This document shows positions 1 to 9,127 of a stretch of 64,000 nt of DNA, in pieces (positions within the stretch are counted from its first letter, which is position 1; every line of letters starts with the position of its first letter). The stretch comes from Silvibacterium bohemicum (GTDB lineage Bacteria > Acidobacteriota > Terriglobia > Terriglobales > Acidobacteriaceae). The translations under genes and the position numbers were made by a program. The DNA is taken from NCBI RefSeq assembly GCF_001006305.1, contig NZ_LBHJ01000020.1, positions 558,001-622,000 on the forward strand. The letters run 5' to 3'. The notes beneath the pieces were generated by a model. That model was given only the letters and a program-made list of their open reading frames with translations. It ran no database searches and was not told where the DNA came from.

Positions 1-1508
1 GCGATCAACGCCGCGGCGAACTTGTGGCGATCGCCTACCAGAGCGGCCTCGGCGACCAGCAGATGGGATTTCAGCTTGTTCTCGATGGGCTGCGGGGCGA
101 TGAGCTTACCGCCCGAAGTCTTGAGCAGCTCCTTCTTGCGGTCGGTGATGTAGAGAAAACCGTCGGCGTCGATGTGGCCGATGTCGCCGGTGCGAAACCA
201 TCCCGGAAATTCGAAGCTCTCGGGGGCCTGCGGCGGCTGCTTCCAATATCCGTTGAAGACATTCGGGCCCTTCACCAGCAGCTCGCCGTCCTCGGCAATG
301 CGGCAGGTGACCTGCGGCAGCGGCTTGCCCACCGAGCCCATGCGGTAGTTGACGGGATTGTTGACGGCGAGCACGGGTGAGGTCTCGGTGAGGCCGTAGC
401 CTTCGAGGACGCGAATGCCGACGCTCGAATACCACAGAGCGGTGTCCATACCCAGCGGCGCTCCGCCGGCGATGAAGTAACGGACGTGCCCACCGAAGGC
501 CTCGCGAACCTTTTTGTAGACCAGCCGGTCGGCCAGCCTCCATGACGTCGCAGCAGGCCGCTCTTCCCGCAGGATAGCTTCACGATGTTTGGCTCCTGTT
601 TCGAGAGCCCACTTGACCAGGCGGCGTTTGATCGGCGAGAGCGCGGCGCGGCGCTCCACTTCCTGGCGAACTTTCTCGTAGACGCGCGGCACGGCAACCA
701 GGATCGTAGGCCTGATTGCGGCCATAGCTGCGGGCAGCTGATCGAAGGCCGCGCAGTAGGCTACGGTGGCCTGCTTGGCGTAGATGGCGTAATCGAGATG
801 GCGCGCGGTGATGTGCGACAGCGGCAAAAAGGAGATGCAGGAGTCGCCGGCGGCAATCTCGAAGCCGAGCAGCGACTCGTTGACGTTGCAGGCTATGTTG
901 CCGTGGGTGAGGACAACACCCTTGGGCTCTCCGGTGGTTCCCGATGTATAGATGAGCGTTGCGGCATCCGACGGAGATATGTCGTAGGCACGGCGGTCGA
1001 AGGTGCTATCGTGCTCGGACGATCCACCGGCTCCCCCGATGAGCCCGGCTCCGGGAACGAGCGAAGAGAAGCGCACCGCGCCGGGAGCCTCCTCATCGTC
1101 CATGATGACGATTTTTTCGAGCGCGGTCTGCGCCCGCACCGACGCCACCTTTTCATACTGCGCACGATTGGAGACAAAGGCCACGCGCGAGCCGGAGTCG
1201 GCGAGCAGGATCGCTATCTGCTCGGCGGTGAGCGTGGGATAAATCGGTACGTCGATGGCTCCGATGGCCAGGGCTGCAAAATCGGCGACGGCCCACTCCC
1301 AGCGATTCTCCGAGAGGATGGCGATGCGGTCGCCCTTGGCGATTCCCCACTCCACAAGAGCAGCCGCCAGCATCCGCGTCCGCTGATAGACCTGCGCGCT
1401 GGAAATAGGCTGCCAGGCTCCGGCGCCATCCTTGGTGAGAATGGCGCGCTCGCGATCGCCGGAAGCGATGGTAAAGAAGATGTCGTTGAGCGTTCGGAAA
1501 TTGAGCAC
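1..1508 (-). CDS. Long-chain acyl-CoA synthetase (AMP-binding), 3' end cut by window edge
   Basis: It would activate fatty acids to acyl-CoA through an acyl-adenylate. I translated the minus strand directly. The frame is open from a GTG at 1508, with an in-frame TAA 15 bases upstream, so this is the only usable start. The P-loop YTSGTTGEPKG lies near 930-960. The later motifs EGYGLTETSP, GWFRTGDIG and the ITDRKKELLKTSGGK hinge are all present and in order, which matches the FadD15/long-chain type. About 502 residues are visible of roughly 600 expected, so about 95 C-terminal residues lie beyond the left edge. The nearest gene on the same strand is the VOC gene about 100 bases upstream. The substrate chain length is inferred from the family. 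Confidence 0.92.
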   Translation of the reverse strand, partial: MLNFRTLNDIFFTIASGDRERAILTKDGAGAWQPISSAQVYQRTRMLAAALVEWGIAKGDRIAILSENRWEWAVADFAALAIGAIDVPIYPTLTAEQIAILLADSGSRVAFVSNRAQYEKVASVRAQTALEKIVIMDDEEAPGAVRFSSLVPGAGLIGGAGGSSEHDSTFDRRAYDISPSDAATLIYTSGTTGEPKGVVLTHGNIACNVNESLLGFEIAAGDSCISFLPLSHITARHLDYAIYAKQATVAYCAAFDQLPAAMAAIRPTILVAVPRVYEKVRQEVERRAALSPIKRRLVKWALETGAKHREAILREERPAATSWRLADRLVYKKVREAFGGHVRYFIAGGAPLGMDTALWYSSVGIRVLEGYGLTETSPVLAVNNPVNYRMGSVGKPLPQVTCRIAEDGELLVKGPNVFNGYWKQPPQAPESFEFPGWFRTGDIGHIDADGFLYITDRKKELLKTSGGKLIAPQPIENKLKSHLLVAEAALVGDRHKFAAALI

Positions 1509-1609
1509 AGCCGCTTTACTTTAACGGAGATTGGGGGATCTTCACAAGTGAACCGGCGCTCTCCGCGCGCTCTTCCTGTCCGCTCGCCGCCCATCTTCGG
1601 GCTGCGTTT

Positions 1610-1975
1610 TTATCGGCTGGAAAACACGAACTCGTTGCCGTCGGGGTCCTTGAATTTCGCCATCGTGCCCCAAACCTCTTTTTTCGGCTCGGCTACCAAT
1701 TCCACGCCCCTGGACTGTAGCAGCTTGGCGGTGGCGAAGACGTCGTCACACCAGAAAGTGAGCGGTTGAAAGCCTCCGATGCGGCTCTCATGTCCTTCCG
1801 GGGTGAAGAGCGCAAGGCTGGTATCCGCACCGGGGATCAGCAATTCGATCCAGCGCTGTTTTCCGTTGAAAGGCTGGTCGGTGGCGACTTTGAACCCTAC
1901 TTTTTCCGTGTAAAAACGGAGCGATTCATCCTGATTGCGTACCGGGATGCTGACGATTTTGATGCCACGAATCAT
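1610..1975 (-). CDS. VOC-family (glyoxalase/bleomycin-resistance fold) protein
   Basis: This is a single VOC domain of about 121 residues. It opens with IKIVSIPVRNQDESLRFY, has the central QPLTFWCDDV strand and ends with FKDPDGNEFVFSSR, the usual end of one VOC half. Such proteins act as dimers with a metal at the interface. The substrate cannot be read from sequence. An in-frame extension runs to 2038, but the domain starts right after the ATG at 1975 and the extra 21 residues look unlike the family, so I prefer 1975. It reads in the same direction as the acyl-CoA synthetase, with about 100 bases between them. Confidence 0.85.
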   Translation of the reverse strand: MIRGIKIVSIPVRNQDESLRFYTEKVGFKVATDQPFNGKQRWIELLIPGADTSLALFTPEGHESRIGGFQPLTFWCDDVFATAKLLQSRGVELVAEPKKEVWGTMAKFKDPDGNEFVFSSR

Positions 1976-2052
1976 GGCGGCCTCCAGACTGGGATGCCTG
2001 CACCATAACCGCTCCAGATTGGGGTTGCAATCAGGCAAGCACTGCTATATCA

Positions 2053-2355
2053 ATGGCCGGTATAGATATGCCGCTTGTCGATGACTACGTGACGGACGTA
2101 TTGATGCGGGACCTAGTCGGTCACGACCGGAGGCCGGTCAGCTTCCTCGTCTATTTATGGCTGTTCGCCGAGCAGCAGCGGCGGAATGGACCGGTCGCCA
2201 TCAGCTACCAGTACCTGGCGGAATCCATCGGCGTTTCCAAAAGCTCGGCGCAGAGCGCGGTGGGCTGGCTGCTTCGGCGGAAGCTGTTGGCGGTGAAGAA
2301 GTCGAGTGCTACCGCGACGCCCGTCTACTCCGTGCAAAAGACCTGGAAGAGATAA
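2053..2355 (+). CDS. Small winged-helix DNA-binding protein
   Basis: This is a 100-residue protein. Its middle reads as a helix-turn-helix: ISYQYLAESIGVSKSSAQSA is a replication-initiator or GntR-like recognition region, followed by a short wing (LLAVKKSSATATPVYSV). No effector domain is present, so it would act as a DNA-binding protein alone or as a dimer. There is a second in-frame ATG at 2068 and neither start has a clear Shine-Dalgarno sequence. It lies divergent from the VOC gene, 77 bases away, and upstream of purQ. Target genes are unknown. Confidence 0.6.
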   Translation: MAGIDMPLVDDYVTDVLMRDLVGHDRRPVSFLVYLWLFAEQQRRNGPVAISYQYLAESIGVSKSSAQSAVGWLLRRKLLAVKKSSATATPVYSVQKTWKR

Positions 2356-2473
2356 GTCTGGACCAGGTATGTGGACCAGGTAATTGATAGCCCATACGAA
2401 TCCGGCGTTTTCCGGAGCATCCTTCGCCATCATTTCGCGGGCAAATTCGCCGCGCGCCTGCTAGCCTAGAGGG

Positions 2474-3172
2474 ATGAAGATTGGCGTTCTGGTCTTTCCT
2501 GGATCCAATTGCGATCACGATACCTATCATGTTGTAGCCGAACTGGCGAAGCAGCCGGTCACCTTCCTCTGGCATGACTCGCCGAGCCTGGAGAACTGCG
2601 ACGCGATCCTGGTTCCCGGCGGATTTGCCTATGGCGACTACCTGCGGACAGGCGCGATTGCGCGCTTCTCTCCGGTAATGCAGTCGGTGAAGAAGTTTGC
2701 CGCTCAGGGCGGCCCGGTGCTGGGCATCTGCAACGGATTTCAGATTCTCTGCGAGGCGGGACTTCTGCCCGGCGCGCTGATGCGCAATGCGGGGTTGAAG
2801 TACATCTGCAAGCAGGTCCATCTGCGCACGGAAACGGTCGACAGCCCGTTCACACAGACGCTCAAGGCGGGCGAGGTGGTGAAGATTCCGATCGGGCACA
2901 TGGAAGGCAACTACTTCTGCGATGAGGCAACGCTCGCGGAGTTGCACAGCGGCGACCGCGTGGCCTTCCGCTATGCAACGCCGGAGGGCGAGATCACGCG
3001 CGAAGCCAATCCCAACGGATCGCTGGATAACATTGCCGGCATTCTGAACGAGGGGCGCAACGTGCTGGGCATGATGCCGCATCCGGATCGCTCGAGCGAA
3101 GCCCTGCTGGGCTCGGCGGACGGCTTCGAGATCTTCCAGTCGCTGGTGGGAACTCTGGCAATCGCGCGCTAA
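2474..3172 (+). CDS. purQ: Phosphoribosylformylglycinamidine synthase, glutaminase subunit PurQ
   Basis: PurQ hydrolyses glutamine and passes ammonia to PurL in step four of de novo purine synthesis. The 232 residues form a class-I glutamine amidotransferase. The N-terminus is [15 protein letters not shown], the oxyanion region is [20 protein letters not shown], the nucleophile is Cys86 in GICNGFQIL, and the His of the triad is in [10 protein letters not shown] near the C-terminus. The length matches the small PurQ type that works with PurS and PurL. Neither partner is in this window, so the gene stands apart from a pur operon here. The 3' side carries an interspersed repeat. Confidence 0.96.
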   Translation: MKIGVLVFPGSNCDHDTYHVVAELAKQPVTFLWHDSPSLENCDAILVPGGFAYGDYLRTGAIARFSPVMQSVKKFAAQGGPVLGICNGFQILCEAGLLPGALMRNAGLKYICKQVHLRTETVDSPFTQTLKAGEVVKIPIGHMEGNYFCDEATLAELHSGDRVAFRYATPEGEITREANPNGSLDNIAGILNEGRNVLGMMPHPDRSSEALLGSADGFEIFQSLVGTLAIAR

Positions 3173-3238
3173 GGTTCTTCGCAACAAGATTGCTGCTGTG
3201 AGCCAAGATTGATGACGAACCTTTGTAGTGCTAGCGGG

Positions 3239-3309
3239 GCGTTCCCTCAGTGGCTAAAGCCGCACTCCTTTTGCTTGATTTACGCACGGCCTGAAGGCCG
3301 TACCCTTCC
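3239..3309. repeat. Interspersed palindromic element, family A
   Basis: The element opens with CCTCAGTGGCTAAAGCCGCA and ends with the hairpin ACGGCCTGAAGGCCGT (3286-3301) followed by ACCCTTC. A close relative with the same two halves and spacing lies at 27492-27560. It sits between purQ and the PHP phosphatase gene. Its wide spread in the genome is assumed from its look, not seen here. Confidence 0.7.
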
Positions 3310-3360
3310 CAATTCAAGACTTTGTCAGCAATCTGGTGAACGGTTTCTTTGTCTTTAGCC

Positions 3361-4158
3361 ATGATCGATATTCATCACCATCTGCTGTTTGCTCTCGATG
3401 ACGGCTCGCCCGACCTGGAAACATCGGTGGCGATGGTGGAGGCTGCGGCAAACGACGGCATCACGCATATCGTCTGCACGCCGCATGCGAATTCACGCTT
3501 CCTCTTTCATCCCAGCCTCAACCACGAACGCGTGGAGATGCTTCGGGCTCGCATCGATAACAAGGTGACGCTGGGGCTAGGGTGCGATTTCCGGCTCTCC
3601 GAAGAGAATGTCGAAGACGCGTTGCAGAACCCGGCCAAGTACACCATCAATCAAAAGCAGTACCTGCTGATCGAGTTCGAGGACCAGCTGATCCCGCAGA
3701 GCGCGACGGGCACACTTCATCATCTGAGCAAGTCGGGGCAACGGCCGATCATCACTCATCCGGAACGCAACAGCGCGATCCAGCGGCATCCCGAGCGCAT
3801 GAAAGACTGGCTGCGCGATGGCGCGCTGGTGCAGGTGACCGCGTCGTCATTGACCGGACGCTTCGGGCGCACCGCCCAGTCGCTTGCCGAGCAGTTTCTG
3901 GACAAGAACTGGGTGCACTTCCTGGCTACGGATGCGCACAATCTGGAGTCGCGTCCGCCCAAACTCAGCGAGGCCTACGGGATTCTCGCTACCCGCTACG
4001 GAACCGAGACGGCGGAGCGGTTGTGCGTGACGAATCCCCGCGCCGTGTTCTTTGGCGAAGAGCTGGGAGCGCAGCCGGCGCTCCTGGACCTAGAGAACAC
4101 GGAAGAAGCGCCAGAGAGCCATAAGAAAGGCCTTCTGAGCCGATGGTTCTCGAGCTAG
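3361..4158 (+). CDS. CpsB/CapC-type PHP-domain tyrosine phosphatase
   Basis: These metal-dependent phosphatases remove phosphate from tyrosine kinases that control exopolysaccharide export. The metal-binding pattern of a PHP domain is visible: DIHHHLLFALDDG at residues 3-15, CTPHAN, THPERN and LATDAHN. The last 25 residues (EEAPESHKKGLLSRWFSS) are a polar tail. An in-frame TTG lies at 3349, but the ATG at 3361 puts the DIHHH motif at the very start as in the family, so I chose it. No clear ribosome-binding site is seen. No capsule genes or tyrosine kinase are adjacent, so the link to polysaccharide control comes from the family only. Confidence 0.85.
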   Translation: MIDIHHHLLFALDDGSPDLETSVAMVEAAANDGITHIVCTPHANSRFLFHPSLNHERVEMLRARIDNKVTLGLGCDFRLSEENVEDALQNPAKYTINQKQYLLIEFEDQLIPQSATGTLHHLSKSGQRPIITHPERNSAIQRHPERMKDWLRDGALVQVTASSLTGRFGRTAQSLAEQFLDKNWVHFLATDAHNLESRPPKLSEAYGILATRYGTETAERLCVTNPRAVFFGEELGAQPALLDLENTEEAPESHKKGLLSRWFSS

Positions 4159-4227
4159 CCTTCAGAATCCCAAGCGCATGGGATATTGACGCGGCTCTGC
4201 TGCAGCGCCGGCCTTTAGGAAAACTGC

Positions 4228-4271
4228 AGATCCCTCCACTACGCTTTGCTGCGGTCGGGATGACAATTGAG
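4228..4271. repeat. Interspersed element, family C (ends GGGATGACA)
   Basis: This is an imperfect palindrome beginning AGATCCCTCCACTACGC and ending GGTCGGGATGACA, between two converging genes. Related copies are at 23363-23400 and 29919-29947. Confidence 0.55.
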
Positions 4272-4312
4272 GACAGGAATCGCTGACTCAGGAGATTCTC
4301 CTGGCACAGGCG

Positions 4313-5038
4313 CTAAAGTCCCAGGCCGCCATCGACTCCCAGCAACTGCCCGGTGATAAAGTGCGGCCCCGTGGCGAAGAAGAGAACTGCAGCGGCTACT
4401 TCCTGCGGGCTTCCATTGCGCTGCATCGGAGTTTTGTGGGCGAAGTGTTCGTATTCCGCAGTGACCTCGCCGTTCACGATCATGCCCGGCGCAACGCAGT
4501 TGACGCTGATCTCCGGCGCGAAGGCCTTGGACATGGTCTGAGTCAGCATGTGCAAGGCAGCCTTTGAGGTGCAGTAGTGCGCGTGAGTCGCCCAGGGATG
4601 GATTCCGCCGAGCGATCCTATATTGACGATGCGGCCGCGGCTCTCTTTTAGATAGGGATGAGCGGCCTGTGCCACGAGAAACGGTCCGCGAGTGTTGGTT
4701 TCAAACATCGCATCCCATTGCTCGACGGAAATCTTTTCGAGAGCGGCGGTTTCAAAGCGGCCGGCATTGTTGACGAGGATATCGAGCCGTCCGAATCTGC
4801 CTGCCCCCTCTTCTACCGCAGTGCGAATGCTGGCGGGCTGGCGGAGATCGGCAGCTACGGCGTGGGCGCGAACACCCAGCCCTTCGAGCTCCTTCACAGT
4901 CTGCTGCGCCTCATCCGCGGACTCGCGGTAGGTAATGACGATATCTGCGCCGGCTTCGGCCAGTGCCAGAGCGATGCTGCGCCCAATCCGCTTTGCTGCG
5001 CCGGTGACGAGCGCTGCCTTTCCTTGTAACATCTGCAT
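4313..5038 (-). CDS. Short-chain dehydrogenase/reductase, PTR1/FabG-like
   Basis: This is an NAD(P)-dependent oxidoreductase of 241 residues. The nucleotide-binding motif TGAAKRIG is at about residues 13-20, NNAG is in the middle, the catalytic Ser is in NIGSLGG, and Tyr and Lys are in HYCTSKAAL. The C-terminal FITGQLLGVDGG is standard for the classical SDR group. The AKRIGR cofactor loop and overall form resemble pteridine reductases and 3-oxoacyl-ACP reductases. The substrate cannot be decided from sequence. A second ATG two codons in is possible. It points away from the sensor kinase gene, so it is likely a single transcription unit. Confidence 0.88.
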   Translation of the reverse strand: MQMLQGKAALVTGAAKRIGRSIALALAEAGADIVITYRESADEAQQTVKELEGLGVRAHAVAADLRQPASIRTAVEEGAGRFGRLDILVNNAGRFETAALEKISVEQWDAMFETNTRGPFLVAQAAHPYLKESRGRIVNIGSLGGIHPWATHAHYCTSKAALHMLTQTMSKAFAPEISVNCVAPGMIVNGEVTAEYEHFAHKTPMQRNGSPQEVAAAVLFFATGPHFITGQLLGVDGGLGL

Positions 5039-5146
5039 CAGTAAATTCTAAATGCCGCAGGCATCGTCGATGTCTATCTCCAGCCTGTAAGCAGCCCGAA
5101 TAACAAACGCGGCATCGAAGCGCAGAGAGTCTGACTCATTCACCTG

Positions 5147-7042
5147 ATGAAAGAAAAAGCCAGTGCCTTTTTGATCGGCGGAGCGTTATTCGCTGTCCTG
5201 CTGATCGTCTGCTTCAATTCCTGGCTGGCATTGCGCTCGGTCCAGGTGCTGGGCGAGGACGAGTATTGGGTCGCCCACACATGGCAGGTGATCAACGCAG
5301 TCGAGCAGGTCATCGGATCGGCCAAGGATGCCGAAACCGGCAATCGCGGCTTTCTGCTCACCGACGACGACAGCTATCTGGAGCCATACACGCGCGCGGT
5401 TCGGGAGCTGCCCGCAGAAATCGACAAGATTCAGCAGCTGACCGTCGATAATCCGCGGCAGCAGGCGCGAATTCCCGAGATGCGCGCGGTCGTCGACCAG
5501 CGGCTCAAGCTGCTCGAACAAGGCATCGATGCCAGGCGTGCCGGTGAGGGAAATACCCTTCGCCTGCTGGTGCTGAGCGGTACAGGCAAGAGCGAGATGG
5601 ATCACCTGCGGAGCATTGTGGCAGCGATGCAGGATGAAGAGCAGCGCCTGCTCACGCAACGCACAGCGCGGTCGAAGACGGCGCGGGTGCGGGCGCAGTG
5701 GACGGTGCTGGCGGCAAGCATCTTCGATGTCGTCATGATCGCCCTATCGTTCTGGCTGCTGAGCCGGGAGCGCGGCTTTCGCCAGCGCGCCGATCAGGCG
5801 GCGCAGCGGCTGGAAAAACTGCAGGCCATCAGCGATGTGGGGCTGACGCAGTTGAATATCGCCGATCTCACCTCGGCTCTGTTAGAGCGGCTGCGCTCGG
5901 TCATCAACGCCGACGGCGTCGTGCTTTGCAACTGGCATGGCGGCGAACTCGAAGTGGTGAGGGGCAACGGAGTTGCGGCGCGGCCGGGACACCGTCTGCA
6001 GCTGACGCCTCAAGATCCGCTCTACATGGCGGCAATGGAGAATCGTCTGATCACCGCCTCAGGCAGCGCTGCACAGGCTATCCCGCTGGAGGGTCTGCGT
6101 AACCAGATGCAGACGGTGCTGATCATTCCTCTGACCATCGAGGGTCGCGTCGCATCCCTGCTGCTGGCGGGACGGCGCGAGGAAAATGCGTTCAAGGATC
6201 AGGACCGCGAGCTCCTCACCGTAGCCGCCGATCGCATATCGATGGCGCTCGATCGCTCCAATGCCTATGAGGCCGAGCGCGTTGCCCGGCAGCTTGCGGA
6301 GGCCAGTGCGCTTGAAGTGCAGACGCTCAACTCCGAGCTGGAAGACAGGGTTCGACTCCGCACCGCCGAGCTCGAAGCCATCAATCGCGAGCTGGAGGCA
6401 TTCAGCTATTCGGTTTCGCATGATCTGCGCGCACCGCTGCGCTCGGTCGACGGCTTCAGCCTCGCACTCGAAGAGGATTTCCAGGAAGCCCTCAATGCGG
6501 AGGGTAAGGACTTCATACGCCGCATTCGCGCAGGTGTGCAGAAGATGGGGCAGCTTATCGATTCCCTGCTGCAGCTTTCGCGAATCACCCGGGCGGAGAT
6601 TGTGCGCGAGGATGTGAACGTCAGCGAACTTGCGGAAGATGTAGCCCGTGAATTGCGTCTTCAGAATCTGGACCGCAATCTAGTTTTCACTATCCAGCCG
6701 GGCCTTGTGGCGAATGCCGATCCGCGGTTGCTTCGCGTGGCCCTGGAGAATCTTCTCGGAAATGCGGTGAAGTTCACCGCCAACGTATCGGAAACGCACA
6801 TCGAATTCGGGCGGTCGGAGGAGACCGGCGAGTTTTATATTCGCGACAACGGCGCCGGCTTCGATATGAAATACGCCAACAAGCTTTTCATCGCCTTCCA
6901 ACGGCTGCATGGCGATAAGGACTTCAAAGGATCGGGAATCGGGCTGGCCACCGTCTCCCGTGTCATCCGCCGTCATCAGGGCGCCATCCGGGCGGAGGGC
7001 GCAGTGAACCAGGGTGCGACCTTCCGCTTTACGTTAGGATAG
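5147..7042 (+). CDS. Membrane sensor histidine kinase, CHASE3-GAF-HisKA-HATPase
   Basis: The 631 residues begin with a transmembrane helix (about 8-26) and a CHASE3 periplasmic domain with the typical AKDAETGNRGFLLTDDDSYL stretch. A second helix (about 186-205) and a GAF domain (about 230-375) follow. The phosphoacceptor is His425 in FSYSVSHDLRAPLR, the form seen in phytochrome-like kinases. The ATPase domain has NLLGNAVKFT, RDNGAGFD and GSGIGLATV. It would sense an extracytoplasmic or membrane signal and phosphorylate a receiver. The next gene, a lone receiver 9 bases downstream, is the obvious partner. The signal is unknown. Confidence 0.93.
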   Translation: MKEKASAFLIGGALFAVLLIVCFNSWLALRSVQVLGEDEYWVAHTWQVINAVEQVIGSAKDAETGNRGFLLTDDDSYLEPYTRAVRELPAEIDKIQQLTVDNPRQQARIPEMRAVVDQRLKLLEQGIDARRAGEGNTLRLLVLSGTGKSEMDHLRSIVAAMQDEEQRLLTQRTARSKTARVRAQWTVLAASIFDVVMIALSFWLLSRERGFRQRADQAAQRLEKLQAISDVGLTQLNIADLTSALLERLRSVINADGVVLCNWHGGELEVVRGNGVAARPGHRLQLTPQDPLYMAAMENRLITASGSAAQAIPLEGLRNQMQTVLIIPLTIEGRVASLLLAGRREENAFKDQDRELLTVAADRISMALDRSNAYEAERVARQLAEASALEVQTLNSELEDRVRLRTAELEAINRELEAFSYSVSHDLRAPLRSVDGFSLALEEDFQEALNAEGKDFIRRIRAGVQKMGQLIDSLLQLSRITRAEIVREDVNVSELAEDVARELRLQNLDRNLVFTIQPGLVANADPRLLRVALENLLGNAVKFTANVSETHIEFGRSEETGEFYIRDNGAGFDMKYANKLFIAFQRLHGDKDFKGSGIGLATVSRVIRRHQGAIRAEGAVNQGATFRFTLG

Positions 7043-7051
7043 TAAGGAATT

Positions 7052-7492
7052 ATGGCAGACACACCGAAGACCATCCTGCTGGTGGAAGACGATCCGGATC
7101 ATGAAGTATTGACCGTCCGGGCATTGCGAAAGTCAAATATCGTGAACGATATTCTCGTGGCCCGGGACGGCGAGGAAGCGATTCGACTGCTCTTCGGCGA
7201 AGGCGAGGAAACGCTGCAGGCCGTTCCTCAGCTCATTCTTCTGGATTTGAAACTCCCCAAGATCGACGGGCTCGAAGTTTTACGGCGCATCCGCGAAAGC
7301 GACAAGACGGGGATGCTGCCGGTGGTTATCCTCACCTCTTCCGATGAAGAAAGCGATATTGTGCGCAGCTACCGACTGGGCGTAAATAGCTACATCCGCA
7401 AACCGGTGAACTTCACCGAGTTTGCCGAAGCCACGAGGCAGCTGGGCATGTATTGGCTGGTATTGAACGAATGCCCACCGAGCGCCAACTGA
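7052..7492 (+). CDS. Single-domain response regulator, Rcp1-like
   Basis: This is a stand-alone receiver of 146 residues without an output domain. The acidic pocket is VEDDPDH, the phosphoacceptor is Asp65 in LILLDLKLPKIDGLEV, the switch Thr is in VILTSSD, and the Lys is in YIRKPV. The extended C-terminus resembles Rcp1, the partner of cyanobacterial phytochrome kinases. A good ribosome-binding site (TAAGGA) precedes the ATG. It likely receives phosphate from the upstream kinase and signals by protein contact, perhaps to the next gene product, whose ATG lies inside this gene. Confidence 0.93.
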   Translation: MADTPKTILLVEDDPDHEVLTVRALRKSNIVNDILVARDGEEAIRLLFGEGEETLQAVPQLILLDLKLPKIDGLEVLRRIRESDKTGMLPVVILTSSDEESDIVRSYRLGVNSYIRKPVNFTEFAEATRQLGMYWLVLNECPPSAN

Positions 7493-9024
7493 ACGATACT
7501 CCGCTCCGCGTCCTGCTAGTGGAGGACAACACGGAGGACGCGTTTCTTCTCACGCGACACCTGCAGCGCGCGGGCTACGATCCGACATTGCTGCGGGTCG
7601 AGACCGCGGAAGCCATGCGGAATGCGCTGGAAGAGCCTGCAGGCTGGGATCTGATTCTGGCCGACTATCATTTGCCCGACTTCAGCGCGCCCGCGGCGTT
7701 GGCGCTGCTGAAGTCCACGCGGCACGATATCCCCTTCATCATGATGTCGGGCGCAATCGATGAAGATACCGCGGTATCGGCGATGCGCGCCGGCGCTCAC
7801 GACTACGTTGCAAAGCAGAATTTGAGGCGGCTGGTTCCGGCCATCGAGCGCGAGCTCAAAGAGGCGGAAGGGCGGCGTCTGAAACGGGATGCGGAAGCCG
7901 CTCTGCGCTTCAGCGAGCAACGCTTTCATCGCCTGGTGGAGGCCATGCCGCTGGCTCTGCTGATCAGCGACGCGCAAGGCCGCATCACCTATGCCAACGA
8001 TGCAGTAGAGCGTCTTCTGGGCTATACCCAGGGCCAATTCGAGAGCGGCAACGTCACCTTGACCTCCATCTTCGGCACCCAGGGAAGCGCCTTTACCCTG
8101 ACCGGAAGCGACTGGCTGCGCGACAGCAGCGAGCCCTTCGAAGTGGAGTGCATCAACGTACGCGGCGACAAAGTAGCGGTGTTGATTGGAGCCGCCGAAC
8201 TGAACCCAGAGGCCGCTCCGCAACAGCGCCAGATTGCCGCATTTCTCGCCGATCTCACCGAACAGAAGCGCAGCCAGGAAGTGCTGCGGCGCACGGAAAA
8301 GCTGGCAGCCGCGGGCCGGCTCGCCGCATCGATCGCTCACGAGATCAACAACCCGCTCGAGGCGGTCATCAACTGTCTCTACCTGATGGGCCACGTTCCC
8401 TTGCCGGAGCCGGCACAACATTTTCTTTCGCTGGCGCAGCGCGAGCTGGACCGCGTGGTGCATATCACCACCCAGACCCTTCGCTTCTATCGCCAGAGCA
8501 CGAAGCCGATCGAGACGGATATCCACGAACTTTTCGAAACCGTGATCACCCTCTATGAGGGCCGACTGCGCTCGCTCTGCATCGCGGTCGACCGCCGGTA
8601 CGGAAAAATCCCGCCTATCGTGGCCTACGATGGAGAGATCCGGCAGGTGCTTTCCAATCTGGTCGGCAATGCTATCGACGCCATGGCCCAGCAGCAGCAC
8701 GGCCGCGTGATTCTGCGAACCGCCCCCGGACGCGACTGGAAGACCGATCGCGAGGGCGTGACCATCACTCTCGCCGATACGGGAGCGGGCATGGATGCGG
8801 ACACAATGAGCCGAATCTTCGAACCGTTCTTTTCGACCAAAGGCATCACCGGAACCGGGCTCGGACTGTGGGTGAGCCTTGGAATTATCAACAAGCATCA
8901 CGGCAAGGTCGCGCTGCGCTCCCGCACCGGACAGAACGGCGGCACGGTCTTCCGCGTTTTTCTACCCTTCGATTCTGTGCGGGTCGAATCCGGCGAGCCT
9001 CCTCTGCTGCAAGCTTCGGCCTAA
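7471..9024 (+). CDS. Hybrid sensor protein REC-PAS-HisKA-HATPase
   Basis: This is a soluble protein of 517 residues. A receiver (about 12-130) has phosphoacceptor Asp65 in [14 protein letters not shown] domain (about 150-265) starts [20 protein letters not shown]. The kinase core has His290 in [15 protein letters not shown], then [26 protein letters not shown] and GTGLGLW. The NtrB-like HEINNPL box differs from the first kinase. The ATG at 7471 overlaps the preceding receiver gene by 22 bases. An in-frame TTG at 7453 is less likely. The overlap points to coupled translation of a three-protein relay. Confidence 0.92.
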   Translation: MPTERQLNDTPLRVLLVEDNTEDAFLLTRHLQRAGYDPTLLRVETAEAMRNALEEPAGWDLILADYHLPDFSAPAALALLKSTRHDIPFIMMSGAIDEDTAVSAMRAGAHDYVAKQNLRRLVPAIERELKEAEGRRLKRDAEAALRFSEQRFHRLVEAMPLALLISDAQGRITYANDAVERLLGYTQGQFESGNVTLTSIFGTQGSAFTLTGSDWLRDSSEPFEVECINVRGDKVAVLIGAAELNPEAAPQQRQIAAFLADLTEQKRSQEVLRRTEKLAAAGRLAASIAHEINNPLEAVINCLYLMGHVPLPEPAQHFLSLAQRELDRVVHITTQTLRFYRQSTKPIETDIHELFETVITLYEGRLRSLCIAVDRRYGKIPPIVAYDGEIRQVLSNLVGNAIDAMAQQQHGRVILRTAPGRDWKTDREGVTITLADTGAGMDADTMSRIFEPFFSTKGITGTGLGLWVSLGIINKHHGKVALRSRTGQNGGTVFRVFLPFDSVRVESGEPPLLQASA

Positions 9025-9127
9025 AATCGATTACCGCGCTCCCCGCGCATACGAGCAACACCGCGGCGCATCCCTGCCTCTGATTAGAGAACCTCTAAAT
9101 CAATTCACAGCTGAAAGAAGAGAACGA

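Noticed and set aside
585-1769. 394-residue plus-strand ORF
   Set aside because: It is opposite the acyl-CoA synthetase, whose full motif set is read on the minus strand. The plus-strand translation has no family resemblance.
3349-3360. TTG start for the PHP phosphatase
   Set aside because: The ATG at 3361 puts the metal motif at the family position. The TTG adds four residues without a clear ribosome-binding site.
7516-8901. 461-residue minus-strand ORF
   Set aside because: It is antisense to the REC-PAS histidine kinase and lacks recognisable domains. High GC content produces such open frames.
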